The notes beneath the pieces were generated by a model that saw only the letters and a program-made list of their open reading frames with translations, was not told where the DNA came from and searched no databases. The position numbers and the translations under genes are program-made. A stretch of 64,000 bases of DNA from Melioribacteraceae bacterium (GTDB lineage Bacteria > Bacteroidota > Ignavibacteria > Ignavibacteriales > Melioribacteraceae): positions 2,885,511 through 2,949,510 of the forward strand of contig CP129490.1 in NCBI GenBank assembly GCA_030584085.1. Direction: 5' to 3'. Positions 8,713 through 18,025 of the stretch are shown here, piece after piece (positions within the stretch are counted from its first letter, which is position 1; each line of letters opens with the position of its first letter).

Positions 8713-10383
8713 ATGAAGAAACTTTTACTCGTCATTTTATTATTAACAAGTTGTGTAATTGCTCAGATAGAAGATGCAATTAAAGTAAATAACATCTATC
8801 TCCCGTTTAATAATGCAGGTATTTTGGGTGAAGTAAATATTCCACCACTTGGACAAGGTGGGCAATTTGCAGGTAATGTTTTTCTCTTCTCAGGTGGTTT
8901 TTGGCTTTCGGGTTATGCAAACGATGAACTTTTTGCAAACGGTGTAGCCTCTGCATCATTAGTTGAAGATTATCAACCTGGTACTGTTGGAAGCTCTCCG
9001 GATGATCTAAAAAATATAATCTATAGAATATCAGAAAACTCTGAACCTTTCGGCGAAGATTGGATAAAGTGGAAAGACGCTGTTGAACAAGGTGCTTACT
9101 TCTACGATGGTGACGCTGATGGCATATACGAACCTGTAGATAAAAATAGTAATGGAATTTGGGATGCGGACGAAGATCGGCCTGATTTGATTTATGATGA
9201 ATTATACTTTACTGTGTTTAACGATGGAGTTCCTTCAAGTAATAGAAGATGGCACACCGTAAATCCTTTAGGTATTGAGGTAAGACAATCTATTTTTGGG
9301 TCTGCAAGAAATTCTATATTGAATAACACATTTTTTGTGCGCTATTCGATTGTGAATACCGGATTAATAGCAGATACTTTAAAGGATGTAATTTTTACTT
9401 CTTGGCAGGATGCTGATGTTGGTGATTATATCGATGATACGTTTGGAAGTGATTCAACTTTAAGTTCAACATTTATGTATGACTTGGATAACCATGACAA
9501 TGATTATGGGATTCCGCCGGCAGTATACTTTACATTAGTTCAAAGTCCCAAAAACTATACTGGTAATCCGAATGATTACGCGATAAATAAAATGGGATCC
9601 ATTTTAGGTGAAGAACAATTACAATATTATCAAAATGTTGAAGAAAGATCAGCTACGTACTATAGAAAATCTGATCCATTTTCAGGTGACCCGAATTCAG
9701 TACAGGAAGCCAGAAATTATTCACTTGGATTAAACAGATTAGGTGATCCGATTGATCCTTGCGTTTCTAATTTTGGAAGACCTAACGAAATGGCAGTAGT
9801 TAATTGTATGGATTGCGAAGACGTAACAAATCTATTTTGGGTGTCGGGTGATCCGGTTACCAATTGCGGATGGCTTTCTATTGATGAATCGGATATTAGA
9901 TCATCACTGCACTCCAATTTTTTTGAGATGCCGGTTAATGAACCAATCGATATAATTGTCGCATACACAATTGACCAAGGCACAGATGGAATGAACTCGC
10001 TTGATTTGGTTAGAGAAAGAGTTCAGTACATCCACGAAGAATACGAACGTAATTTTTCTACTATTGTTAGTGTTGATGATAAACCTGAAGAAGTCGTAAA
10101 TGAATTTTCACTTTCACAGAATTATCCTAATCCGTTTAATCCAACTACAACAATTCAATATACAATTTCAAATGTAGGGGACGAAAATATTCGTCCCCTA
10201 CGCACACAATTGATTGTGTATAACATTTTGGGACAAGTCGTAAAAACATTAGTTAACGAAGTAAAAGCTCCGGGTAGTTATGAAGTTACTTTCGATGCAT
10301 CACAACTTTCAAGTGGTGTTTATTTTTATAGATTACAAAGCGGTGATTTCATGCAGACTAGAAAGATGATTCATATGAAATAG
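8713..10383 (+). CDS. T9SS-secreted protein of a four-member paralogous array, short form 1
   Basis: 556 residues: a signal peptide ending about residue 18 (CVIAQ), then a conserved module of about 430 residues, then a T9SS type A sorting domain from about residue 465. The module starts with a VNN-Y-PFNN-G motif and continues with FLFSGGF and SGYAN. It contains an Asp/Asn-rich loop starting at residue 132 (DGDADG ... DKNSNG ... DEDRPD) that looks like a calcium-binding thrombospondin-3/EF-type loop. Two cysteines near the end of the module may form disulfides. The function of the module is unknown to me. The sorting domain should route it through the outer membrane to the surface or medium. 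Its DNA contains a 28-base palindrome (10174-10201). The Shine-Dalgarno AGGAG supports the start. Confidence 0.85.
   Translation: MKKLLLVILLLTSCVIAQIEDAIKVNNIYLPFNNAGILGEVNIPPLGQGGQFAGNVFLFSGGFWLSGYANDELFANGVASASLVEDYQPGTVGSSPDDLKNIIYRISENSEPFGEDWIKWKDAVEQGAYFYDGDADGIYEPVDKNSNGIWDADEDRPDLIYDELYFTVFNDGVPSSNRRWHTVNPLGIEVRQSIFGSARNSILNNTFFVRYSIVNTGLIADTLKDVIFTSWQDADVGDYIDDTFGSDSTLSSTFMYDLDNHDNDYGIPPAVYFTLVQSPKNYTGNPNDYAINKMGSILGEEQLQYYQNVEERSATYYRKSDPFSGDPNSVQEARNYSLGLNRLGDPIDPCVSNFGRPNEMAVVNCMDCEDVTNLFWVSGDPVTNCGWLSIDESDIRSSLHSNFFEMPVNEPIDIIVAYTIDQGTDGMNSLDLVRERVQYIHEEYERNFSTIVSVDDKPEEVVNEFSLSQNYPNPFNPTTTIQYTISNVGDENIRPLRTQLIVYNILGQVVKTLVNEVKAPGSYEVTFDASQLSSGVYFYRLQSGDFMQTRKMIHMK
10174..10201. 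repeat. 28-base palindromic repeat inside the sorting-domain coding region (copy 1)
   Basis: GTAGGGGACGAA and TTCGTCCCCTAC are perfectly inverted around a central AATA, with one mismatch to full symmetry. In the protein it encodes VGDENIRPL, an insertion between two beta strands of the T9SS domain. A second copy lies at 14881-14908. Confidence 0.85.
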
Positions 10384-10439
10384 AATGATAACTGGTGCGA
10401 ACGAAGAAAAAATATAATTTTGTAAAATGGAGTAATGCC

Positions 10440-12083
10440 ATGTATAAAATAATTTTGTTTATAATTTTGTCAACAGCATTATACGCTCAAACGGCCAATG
10501 CAATTAACGTAAACAAAGTTTACTTCCCATTTACAAATAACGGGATTTTAGCCGATGCAAATGTACCGCCAATAGGTACTCTGGCTAGATATGATAGCAT
10601 TGGTTTTCTTTTTTCAGGTGGGTTTTTTCTTTCGGGTTATGCCAACAATGAACTTTTTGCAAATGGTATGGCGTCGGCTTCTTTAGTTGAAGATTATCAA
10701 GCCGGTAAAGTCGGGTCTTCTCCTGATGATCCAAAAAATATAATCTATAAAATTACCGACAACTGCGAACCGTTCGGTGATGAGTGGATAATGTGGAAAG
10801 ATGCTGTTGAGCAAGGAGCTTATTTTTACGATGGTGATGGTGACGGTTTATATGATCCTATCGATAAAAATGCAAACGGCATTTGGGATGCGGATGAGGA
10901 TCGTCCCGATTTGATATATGATGAATTATACTTTACAGTATATAATGATGGTGTTGAAGCTGAGAGAAAAAGGTTTAATACTGTAGCACCCCACGGAATT
11001 GAAATCAGACAATCAGTTTTTGCTTCGGGAAGAAACACCTTACTAGAGAACACAGTCTTCGTACGATATTCTATTTTAAATACGGGTTTGGTTACCGACA
11101 CATTAAAAGATGTAATCTTTTCATTCTGGCAAGATCCGGATGTTGGAGATTATACAGATGATATTAGTGGAGTCGATACGGTTTTACAATCTAGTTTCGT
11201 TTACGATGATGATAATTTTGATTATCAATACGGAGTACCACCGGCTGTTTTCTTTACTATTGTTCAAGGGCCAAAAACTTTCACAGGTAATCCGAATGAT
11301 AATGCAATAAATCGAATGGGTCCGGTTCTTGGTGAAATTAATTTACAAGATCATAAAAATGTTGGAATTAGATCTTTCACGTTCTATCAAGGTTCAGATC
11401 CAATTCTAGGTGATGCAAACAGTGCTCAAGATTTAAGAAATTATGCTCTTGGGTTTTTCCGTGACGGTGTTGAGATGAACCCATGTAATTTTGCTCTTGG
11501 TTATTTTAATGAAGTTGATTGTTCTGATGCAAACCCATTGTTTTGGTTATCGGGAGATCCGGTTACAGATTTCGGGTGGATCGGAAATCGTCCAACAAAT
11601 ATCAGAACTCTCTTGCATTCCGGTATGTTTAATCTTCCTAAAAATAATCCAACGGATATAATAGTTGCTTATACAATCGACCGGGGTGGTGACGGTATGG
11701 AATCAATTACCAAAACTCGTGAACGTGTTAGTTATTTATTGGAAGAATACGAACGTAATTTTTCTACAATTTTAAGTGTTGATGATAAACCTGAAGAAGT
11801 TGTAAATGAATTTTCACTTTCGCAGAATTACCCGAACCCGTTTAATCCAAGCACAACGATTAAATTCACGGTGCCTTCAGACGTGAAACGTGAGACGTCA
11901 ATCACTAAACTTGTTGTTTATGACATTCTGGGTAGAGAAATAAAAACTCTAGTTAACGAAGTAAAAGCACCCGGAACTTATGAAGTTACTTTCAATGCAT
12001 CACAGCTCGCGAGCGGGGTTTATTTTTATCGATTACAAAGTGGTTCTTTTATTAAAACAAAAAAAATGGTTCTTCTTCGCTAA
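10440..12083 (+). CDS. T9SS-secreted protein of the array, short form 2
   Basis: 547 residues from the ATG at 10440, which has a GGAG Shine-Dalgarno eight bases upstream and starts a clean signal peptide (MYKIILF...ALYAQ). The longer frame from 10395 would bury that signal. The mature protein repeats the same module as its upstream neighbour: V-Y-PF-N-G-LAD motif, GFLFSGGFFLSG, the Asp-rich DGDGDG ... DKNANG ... DEDRPD loop, and VAYTIDRG near the end. It closes with a type A sorting domain. The sorting domain carries a five-residue surplus encoded by an ACGT-rich repeat (11880-11899). The 56-base gap to the previous gene suggests cotranscription. Confidence 0.85.
   Translation: MYKIILFIILSTALYAQTANAINVNKVYFPFTNNGILADANVPPIGTLARYDSIGFLFSGGFFLSGYANNELFANGMASASLVEDYQAGKVGSSPDDPKNIIYKITDNCEPFGDEWIMWKDAVEQGAYFYDGDGDGLYDPIDKNANGIWDADEDRPDLIYDELYFTVYNDGVEAERKRFNTVAPHGIEIRQSVFASGRNTLLENTVFVRYSILNTGLVTDTLKDVIFSFWQDPDVGDYTDDISGVDTVLQSSFVYDDDNFDYQYGVPPAVFFTIVQGPKTFTGNPNDNAINRMGPVLGEINLQDHKNVGIRSFTFYQGSDPILGDANSAQDLRNYALGFFRDGVEMNPCNFALGYFNEVDCSDANPLFWLSGDPVTDFGWIGNRPTNIRTLLHSGMFNLPKNNPTDIIVAYTIDRGGDGMESITKTRERVSYLLEEYERNFSTILSVDDKPEEVVNEFSLSQNYPNPFNPSTTIKFTVPSDVKRETSITKLVVYDILGREIKTLVNEVKAPGTYEVTFNASQLASGVYFYRLQSGSFIKTKKMVLLR
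11880..11899. repeat. Short ACGT-rich repeat inside the sorting-domain coding region
   Basis: GACGT ... ACGTC form an inverted pair around a third ACGT (GAAACGTGAG core). It encodes part of a DVKRETS insertion at the same loop where the other array members carry the VGDE-IRPL palindrome. Confidence 0.55.
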
Positions 12084-12171
12084 TGTCATCGAGGACAAAT
12101 GTTTATTAGATAATCTGGTACTGATGCGTTAATTATAAGTTTATATATGTATATATCAGCCGGAGGTAAAA

Positions 12172-15090
12172 ATGAAAAGATTTTTACAAATAATTTTATT
12201 GCTTATCCTAACTCTTACAATTTCCGGGCAAGAAGCCGGATTAACTCAATTGAATTTCATTGATTTATCCGATGAAAGTTTTTCACAAATTATACAAGCT
12301 AATTCTCAAACAGATATCTTTACCGAAGTTGACGGAAGAATTAGGATTCGTTCAACAAATGACATCGATGGCGATTGGCAGGAAATTTCTCCGTCAGGTA
12401 TGCCGCAAATCATTCAACAAAGTAATCGTCCGTTCTCAGTTCTAATCAACGATGATGGTTACTATTATCTGGCAATTTCCGGGGGCGGTTTATATTTCTA
12501 CTTGTATAAATCCACCGAGCCTTATACTCTCAGTTTTGTTAACCAAGGTGGTTTCAGATTAGATATCAACAGTGTGAAAATTATTGAAGGACAAAACAAT
12601 GAGTTAATTGTTTTTGCGAGTACCACAAATAACTCACTGATTAAAATTACTTCAACCGACGAGGGTGATAATTGGAGTAATCCGGTTACCTTATATAATT
12701 CTCTTGGTAAAATCGAATTCTTCGATGTGTTCAAATTCATCGATAATTCTCTGACAATTATCATCAACGAAGATACAAATCCTCAACAATATGATATTTA
12801 TACATCTTCAGACTATGGTTCAACTATTAATTTCGACAATTCTCTGAACCTTATTTCAGATAGTATAGAACGCGTAAGAATTATGCAAACGGAGGATGAA
12901 ACTCTTTACTTTGTTTTCAACGTGGTTAAATCATACGTTAATCATGAAAACACAAATGTCGATTATCGTGATATTTATTACATAACAAGTACAGATGCCG
13001 GACAAAATTGGAGCACCACAACACAACTTACAAAATATATGGCGGATGATAAAATTTATGGTTATTCCGTGAACGGCAATCAACCATTGTTGCTTATAAA
13101 TGCCAACAGGTATAAACAAATTTTACCGCACCCACATAATTATTTATTAAATATTGATTTATTCCAAGATGTTGAGCGTCCATTATTTACTTATCTAGAT
13201 ATACCGTATCAAGTTCATTTTAATGAAACTTTCGATATATCCATATTTGCAGTTGATAATAATCCCATAACTTCTTATGAAGTCACCTTTCAAAATATAA
13301 CTCATGAAATGAAAGATGACGGTATCGGAGCTGACTCAATTGCCGGAGACAATATCTACTCCGTACGAATAACAGCAGACTCACCTGCCTACGACGAAAG
13401 CACTGTTAAATCTATTGATATAAATAATGTTTACATGCCCTTTAATAATAGCGGTGTATTAGCAGATGCACATTACACGGGAATAAGAGAACCAATTCTA
13501 TTTAGATTAACAAACTCACTTGGTAATTCATCAGAATTCGATTTTTCACTAACTACAACACCAACCGAATATTATGGTTCATTAGGTAAATTTGAAAAAA
13601 TAGGATTTTTGTTCTCCGGAGGTTTCTATTTAAGCGGTTTTGCAAACGGTCAATTATTCGCTAATGCGGTAGCTTCAGCAGCTTTTATTGAAGACTATCA
13701 AGCAGGTAATGTTAACTCGATTCCAGATGATCCAAAGAATATTATTTATGAAGTTCACGCTGATGCTGCACCATTCGGAATACAATGGCAGAAGTGGAGT
13801 GATGCAGTAGATCAAGGTGCATATTTTTATGATGGCGATGAGAATGGGGTCTATTCCCCTATCGATCACAATGGAAACGGCGTTTGGGATACAAACGAAG
13901 ATAGACCGGACTTACTTTATGACGCAACATATTTCACAGTTTATAATGACGGCAAACCAGATACTACACGAAGATTCCAGGATATGAATCCCTTAGGAAT
14001 AGAAATTAGACAAACGGTTTTCGGTTCCTCCAGAAATACACGTTTGAGTAATACCGTATTTGTCCGTTATTCATTACTCAACACCGGTTTAGTTGCAGAT
14101 ACATTAAGGGATGTGATTTTTTCAAGCTGGCAGGATCCCGACATGGGTGATTACGTTGATGATCGTTTTGGCAGTGATACTACTTTACAATCAACATTTG
14201 TTTATGACCATGATAACGAAGACATGTCGTTCGGAATTCCACCGGCTGTATATTTTACTTTAGTACAAGGTCCGAAAACATACACCGGGAACTCCAACGA
14301 TTATTCACTAAATAGACGTGGTCCTATTCTCGGAGAAGATCAATCACAATTTTATAAAACAGTCGGATTAGGTTCTGCTATTTTCAATGTCAGATATTTC
14401 TGGGGATTTATGGATCCGGCATCCGTTGAAGAAGCAAGAAATTTTGGATTGGGACTTTCAGCAGCGGGTGAAGTGATTGATCCATGTACATTCGAACACA
14501 GCAGATTTATCGGAGGTAATTGTAACGAAGTTAATCCACACTTCTGGGTATCCGGCGATCCTGTATCAAATACAGGCTGGCTCTTTGATAAAGAAGGTGA
14601 TATTAGAAATCTTTTAAATACCGAGAAATTTGACTTGCCGGTAAACGAACCGACAGATATTATTGTTGCATACACAATCGATAGAGGAATTGATGGAATG
14701 AATTCAATTGATTTGGTTAGAGAAAGGGTTCATTATATTCACGAAGAGTATGCAAATAATTTTTCTACAATTGTAGGTGTTGATGATAAACATGAAGAAG
14801 TTGTAAGTGATTTTTCACTATCGCAAAATTACCCAAACCCGTTTAATCCAACTACTACAATTCAATATACAATTCCAAATGTAGGGGACGAATATATTCG
14901 TCCCCTACGTACACAATTGATTGTTTATAACATTTTGGGACAAGTCGTAAAAACATTAGTAAACGAATTAAAAACTCCCGGAACGTATGAAGTTACTTTC
15001 GATGCATCACAACTTGCGAGTGGTGTGTATTTTTATAGATTACAAAGCGGTTCTTTTATGCAAACAAAAAAAATGGTTCTTCTTCGTTAA
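12172..15090 (+). CDS. T9SS-secreted protein of the array, long form with Asp-box propeller (1)
   Basis: 972 residues. A signal peptide ends near residue 19. Residues 20-350 hold several Asp-box/BNR motifs of the S-x-D-x-G-x-x-W kind (for example TSTDEGDNW and TSTDAGQNW), predicting a sialidase-fold beta-propeller. An Ig-like domain follows, with DDGIGADSIAGDNIY near residue 382. The array module then runs to about 875 and a type A sorting domain ends the protein. The start of the module (IDINNVYMPFNNSGVLADA, residues 415-433) lies inside the Ig-like domain, whose last strands (REPILF...LGNSSEF) resume at 439. No sialidase catalytic triad is visible, so enzymatic activity is not claimed. The Shine-Dalgarno GGAGG is good. 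Confidence 0.85.
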   Translation: MKRFLQIILLLILTLTISGQEAGLTQLNFIDLSDESFSQIIQANSQTDIFTEVDGRIRIRSTNDIDGDWQEISPSGMPQIIQQSNRPFSVLINDDGYYYLAISGGGLYFYLYKSTEPYTLSFVNQGGFRLDINSVKIIEGQNNELIVFASTTNNSLIKITSTDEGDNWSNPVTLYNSLGKIEFFDVFKFIDNSLTIIINEDTNPQQYDIYTSSDYGSTINFDNSLNLISDSIERVRIMQTEDETLYFVFNVVKSYVNHENTNVDYRDIYYITSTDAGQNWSTTTQLTKYMADDKIYGYSVNGNQPLLLINANRYKQILPHPHNYLLNIDLFQDVERPLFTYLDIPYQVHFNETFDISIFAVDNNPITSYEVTFQNITHEMKDDGIGADSIAGDNIYSVRITADSPAYDESTVKSIDINNVYMPFNNSGVLADAHYTGIREPILFRLTNSLGNSSEFDFSLTTTPTEYYGSLGKFEKIGFLFSGGFYLSGFANGQLFANAVASAAFIEDYQAGNVNSIPDDPKNIIYEVHADAAPFGIQWQKWSDAVDQGAYFYDGDENGVYSPIDHNGNGVWDTNEDRPDLLYDATYFTVYNDGKPDTTRRFQDMNPLGIEIRQTVFGSSRNTRLSNTVFVRYSLLNTGLVADTLRDVIFSSWQDPDMGDYVDDRFGSDTTLQSTFVYDHDNEDMSFGIPPAVYFTLVQGPKTYTGNSNDYSLNRRGPILGEDQSQFYKTVGLGSAIFNVRYFWGFMDPASVEEARNFGLGLSAAGEVIDPCTFEHSRFIGGNCNEVNPHFWVSGDPVSNTGWLFDKEGDIRNLLNTEKFDLPVNEPTDIIVAYTIDRGIDGMNSIDLVRERVHYIHEEYANNFSTIVGVDDKHEEVVSDFSLSQNYPNPFNPTTTIQYTIPNVGDEYIRPLRTQLIVYNILGQVVKTLVNELKTPGTYEVTFDASQLASGVYFYRLQSGSFMQTKKMVLLR
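14881..14908. repeat. 28-base perfect palindrome inside the sorting-domain coding region (copy 2)
   Basis: GTAGGGGACGAATA is followed directly by its exact reverse complement TATTCGTCCCCTAC. It encodes VGDEYIRPL at the same position of the sorting domain as copy 1. It differs from copy 1 by one base, which restores full symmetry. Confidence 0.9.
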
Positions 15091-15125
15091 TAATTTTTAT
15101 AAATCAATATCAATTGGGGCACGTC

Positions 15126-17990
15126 ATGAAAAGAATACTCTTACTGTTAATTTTTGTAATTAGTTCTGTTCAATTTGCACAATTTGAACAGATTCGGAAT
15201 GTTCATTTGGGAGATGCAACTATTAACGAGCAATCAAAGGTTTCATTTATTGAGAAAGATGATTCGTTGTTTTGTTTCTTCAGACATCTTTCGTCTCTAA
15301 ATGTAATAGTAAGTAATGATAATGGATTGACTTGGAGTGAACCTCAATCTATACAAGGATTGCTTACATCAAATCTCAGGAATTTTGATGTCAGTTTGAC
15401 TCCACAAAATAAAATACTCATTTCAACTGTACGCTTCCCTCAATCGATTATGATGTTTAATTATAATTTTTCCTCTAACTCAAATATAGCTGTGGGCACA
15501 AATACTAGCATAAGCGGTCTTTCAACTTTTGAGAATCTGCAAATTGACGAAAATAATTACTTTGTTTCGGCTCGATCTTCAGACAACACTTTATTTTATA
15601 TAACTAGCAACGACGGCGGTAATACATGGAGTGATAAGTTGTTCTCCCCTTCAATTTCAACAAATGAAAAGGCTCTTCAAATTGCTCAGCATAATAATAA
15701 TGTTTTTGTTGTCTATGAATCCGATGGTTCTATTAAGTCAATATTAACAGACGATCTTGGCGAAAATTGGAGTAATGAAGTCGAAATTTTTACATCCGAT
15801 AATGAAATTGCAAACCCGGTTATTCAAACATTTGACGGCAAGCTTTACATTGCTTTTGAAGAAAAGGAGTATGTAGAGTTAATCGACGATTATCAATCAA
15901 ATGTATATTACATAGTAAGCGAAGACGGTGGTATTACTTGGAGTGATAAAGTACAATTCACTTTTTACATAGGAAATGATCTTATTTCTGAAATAGTAAA
16001 CTCGGGTAATCGATTATTGATCAGCTTGAATATAAACAGACCCGTGTATTCAACTTATTCTCCATATTTCGCCGATCTAATTAATTCTGTTGATACTGCC
16101 CCGCCTGCTATTTACGATTTCATTATCCCCGAAACTGTAAAATATCATAATGAATTAATAGTGCGTGCATTTGTGAATGATAATAATGGAATTGCATCTG
16201 TAAAAGTTAATTATAACGAGGTAGAGTATGAATTATTTGATGACGGTAATCATAATGATTCACTAGCAAATGACAACATATACGGCTCTCTAATCCCGGG
16301 AATAGAAAGACCGCTTGATGTTAATAAGACATTTATTGATGTAAATAATCTAACCACACCTATCGATAACTCCGGAAGAATCGCAGATATAGGAGTTGAA
16401 GTATTGAGAAACGAAATTGAAGTAGTCGCGACAGATATAAATGACAATTCAACTTCAAATCTAAAACTTGTTGAGTATGAAGATTTTGGAAGAGGAATAA
16501 GACTTGATGACATAAGTATAATGTTCGCCGGTGGATTTATGCTATCTGGTTACAGTAACGGAGACTTAATTGCTAACGGAGTGGCTTCGGCAAGTTTAAT
16601 AGAAGATTATCTTCCCGGAAATGTCGGATCTGATCCAAATTATCCGGAGTACAAAATTTATTCAGTCTGGAGAACCGATACTCCGTTCGGACAAAGCTGG
16701 CAAGATTGGAAGACAGCGGTTGATCAAGGTGCATACTTTTATGACGGTGATGATGACGGTGTTTACAATCCGATTGATAAAAACAGCAACGGGCTATGGG
16801 ATGAAGATGAGGACAAACCGGATATTCTTTTTGATGCTACTTATTTTACTGTCTATAATGATGCAGTTCCGAAATCGCAAAAACGATTCAATACCGTTGA
16901 CCCTCAGGGAATTGAAATTAGACAAACTGCTTTTGCCTCTGCAAATAATACTTTGCTTAGCAATACGGTATTCTTCAGATACTCAATTGTAAATACAGGA
17001 ATGATTGCTGATACATTGAAAGATGTTATCTTTTCTCCATGGGTGGATAATGATATTGGTTATAATTATAATGCTGATCTTGTAGCTTGCGATACCTTAT
17101 TACAATCAGCGTTTACCTATAAACCGAATGATTACAACGATCAGAGTTTCGGGACCAACCCGCCGGCGCTATTCACAACAATTTTGCAAGGACCAATTAA
17201 ATATACCGGTGACGAAAATGATATTGCTTTTAATAAACTCGGTCCCGATTTAGGTGTGATTGAATATCCCGGATTTGTGAATGTTGGAATTGAGTCTCAT
17301 GTACATTATCAATCCTCCGATCCATTTTTAGGTGATCCGACTAATGCAAGCGAACAACGAAATTATCATCTTGGAACCACAAAAGATGGAATGGCTCCTG
17401 ATCCATGTAATTGGTATTTGGGTAGTGTAATAAATCAAGAGTGTTCAAATGTGAACCCATATTTATGGTATTCAGGTGACCCCGTTACACAAACCGGTTG
17501 GATTAATAATTATACTACGGATCAGAGACAATTACTTAATACCGGGAAATTTGATTTGGTAAAAGAACAGCCGGTTGATATAATTGTTGCATATACAGCG
17601 GAACGAGGAATGAATTCATTCAATTCAATAGATCTAACAAGAGAAACTGTTCGTTATCTTTTTGAAGAATACGGAAATAATTTTTCAACTTTAGTTGGTG
17701 TGGAAGACCAACAAGATGAAGTTGTAAATGATTTTTCACTATCGCAGAATTTCCCGAACCCGTTTAATCCAACATCAAAAATCAAATATCAAATTGCAAA
17801 ATTGGGTAAGGTTGAATTAAAGGTTTATGACATTCTTGGAAGAGAGATTACTACCCTCGTAAACGAAATAAAAGCACCCGGAACATATGAAGTTACTTTC
17901 AACGCATCACAACTCGCAAGTGGAGTTTATTTTTATCGTTTAACTAGTGGTGATTTTATGCAGACTAAGAAGATGATCCTCCTTCGCTAA
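15126..17990 (+). CDS. T9SS-secreted protein of the array, long form with Asp-box propeller (2)
   Basis: 954 residues from the ATG at 15126 (signal peptide MKRILLLL...QFAQ). An in-frame TTG twelve bases upstream is less likely because GGGG lies in good Shine-Dalgarno position for the ATG. Asp-box motifs (VSNDNGLTW, TSNDGGNTW, LTDDLGENW, VSEDGGITW) give a propeller of about 310 residues, followed by an Ig-like domain and the array module. The VNN-PIDNSG-IAD motif is again nested within the Ig-like domain. The module keeps the Asp-rich loop (DGDDDG ... DKNSNG ... DEDKPD). The C-terminal type A sorting domain lacks the repeat-encoded insertion, so it shows the unexpanded form. The last codons overlap a palindrome at 17977-18003. 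Confidence 0.85.
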   Translation: MKRILLLLIFVISSVQFAQFEQIRNVHLGDATINEQSKVSFIEKDDSLFCFFRHLSSLNVIVSNDNGLTWSEPQSIQGLLTSNLRNFDVSLTPQNKILISTVRFPQSIMMFNYNFSSNSNIAVGTNTSISGLSTFENLQIDENNYFVSARSSDNTLFYITSNDGGNTWSDKLFSPSISTNEKALQIAQHNNNVFVVYESDGSIKSILTDDLGENWSNEVEIFTSDNEIANPVIQTFDGKLYIAFEEKEYVELIDDYQSNVYYIVSEDGGITWSDKVQFTFYIGNDLISEIVNSGNRLLISLNINRPVYSTYSPYFADLINSVDTAPPAIYDFIIPETVKYHNELIVRAFVNDNNGIASVKVNYNEVEYELFDDGNHNDSLANDNIYGSLIPGIERPLDVNKTFIDVNNLTTPIDNSGRIADIGVEVLRNEIEVVATDINDNSTSNLKLVEYEDFGRGIRLDDISIMFAGGFMLSGYSNGDLIANGVASASLIEDYLPGNVGSDPNYPEYKIYSVWRTDTPFGQSWQDWKTAVDQGAYFYDGDDDGVYNPIDKNSNGLWDEDEDKPDILFDATYFTVYNDAVPKSQKRFNTVDPQGIEIRQTAFASANNTLLSNTVFFRYSIVNTGMIADTLKDVIFSPWVDNDIGYNYNADLVACDTLLQSAFTYKPNDYNDQSFGTNPPALFTTILQGPIKYTGDENDIAFNKLGPDLGVIEYPGFVNVGIESHVHYQSSDPFLGDPTNASEQRNYHLGTTKDGMAPDPCNWYLGSVINQECSNVNPYLWYSGDPVTQTGWINNYTTDQRQLLNTGKFDLVKEQPVDIIVAYTAERGMNSFNSIDLTRETVRYLFEEYGNNFSTLVGVEDQQDEVVNDFSLSQNFPNPFNPTSKIKYQIAKLGKVELKVYDILGREITTLVNEIKAPGTYEVTFNASQLASGVYFYRLTSGDFMQTKKMILLR

Positions 17991-18003
17991 AGCTTCGGAG
18001 GAC
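17977..18003. repeat. Short palindromic repeat overlapping the stop codon of the last array gene
   Basis: TCCTCC ... GGAGGA arms surround TTCGCTAAAGCTTC. The repeat supplies the final residues (ILLR) and the TAA stop of the preceding gene. It resembles a short palindrome seen widely in bacterial intergenic DNA (recognition only, not searched). Confidence 0.5.
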
Positions 18004-18025
18004 AAGTTATGATAAAATAAGTGGG

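Noticed and set aside
10395-10439. A longer N terminus for the second array protein
   Set aside because: It would bury the signal peptide; the ATG at 10440 has a Shine-Dalgarno and begins the signal.
14352-14675. Long antisense frame within an array gene
   Set aside because: It mirrors the third-position bias of the real gene on the other strand and has no start signal or recognisable domain.
12172-17990. The Asp-box propellers as sialidases
   Set aside because: Asp boxes are structural only. No arginine triad, Tyr/Glu nucleophile pair or FRIP motif could be identified, so catalytic activity is not supported.
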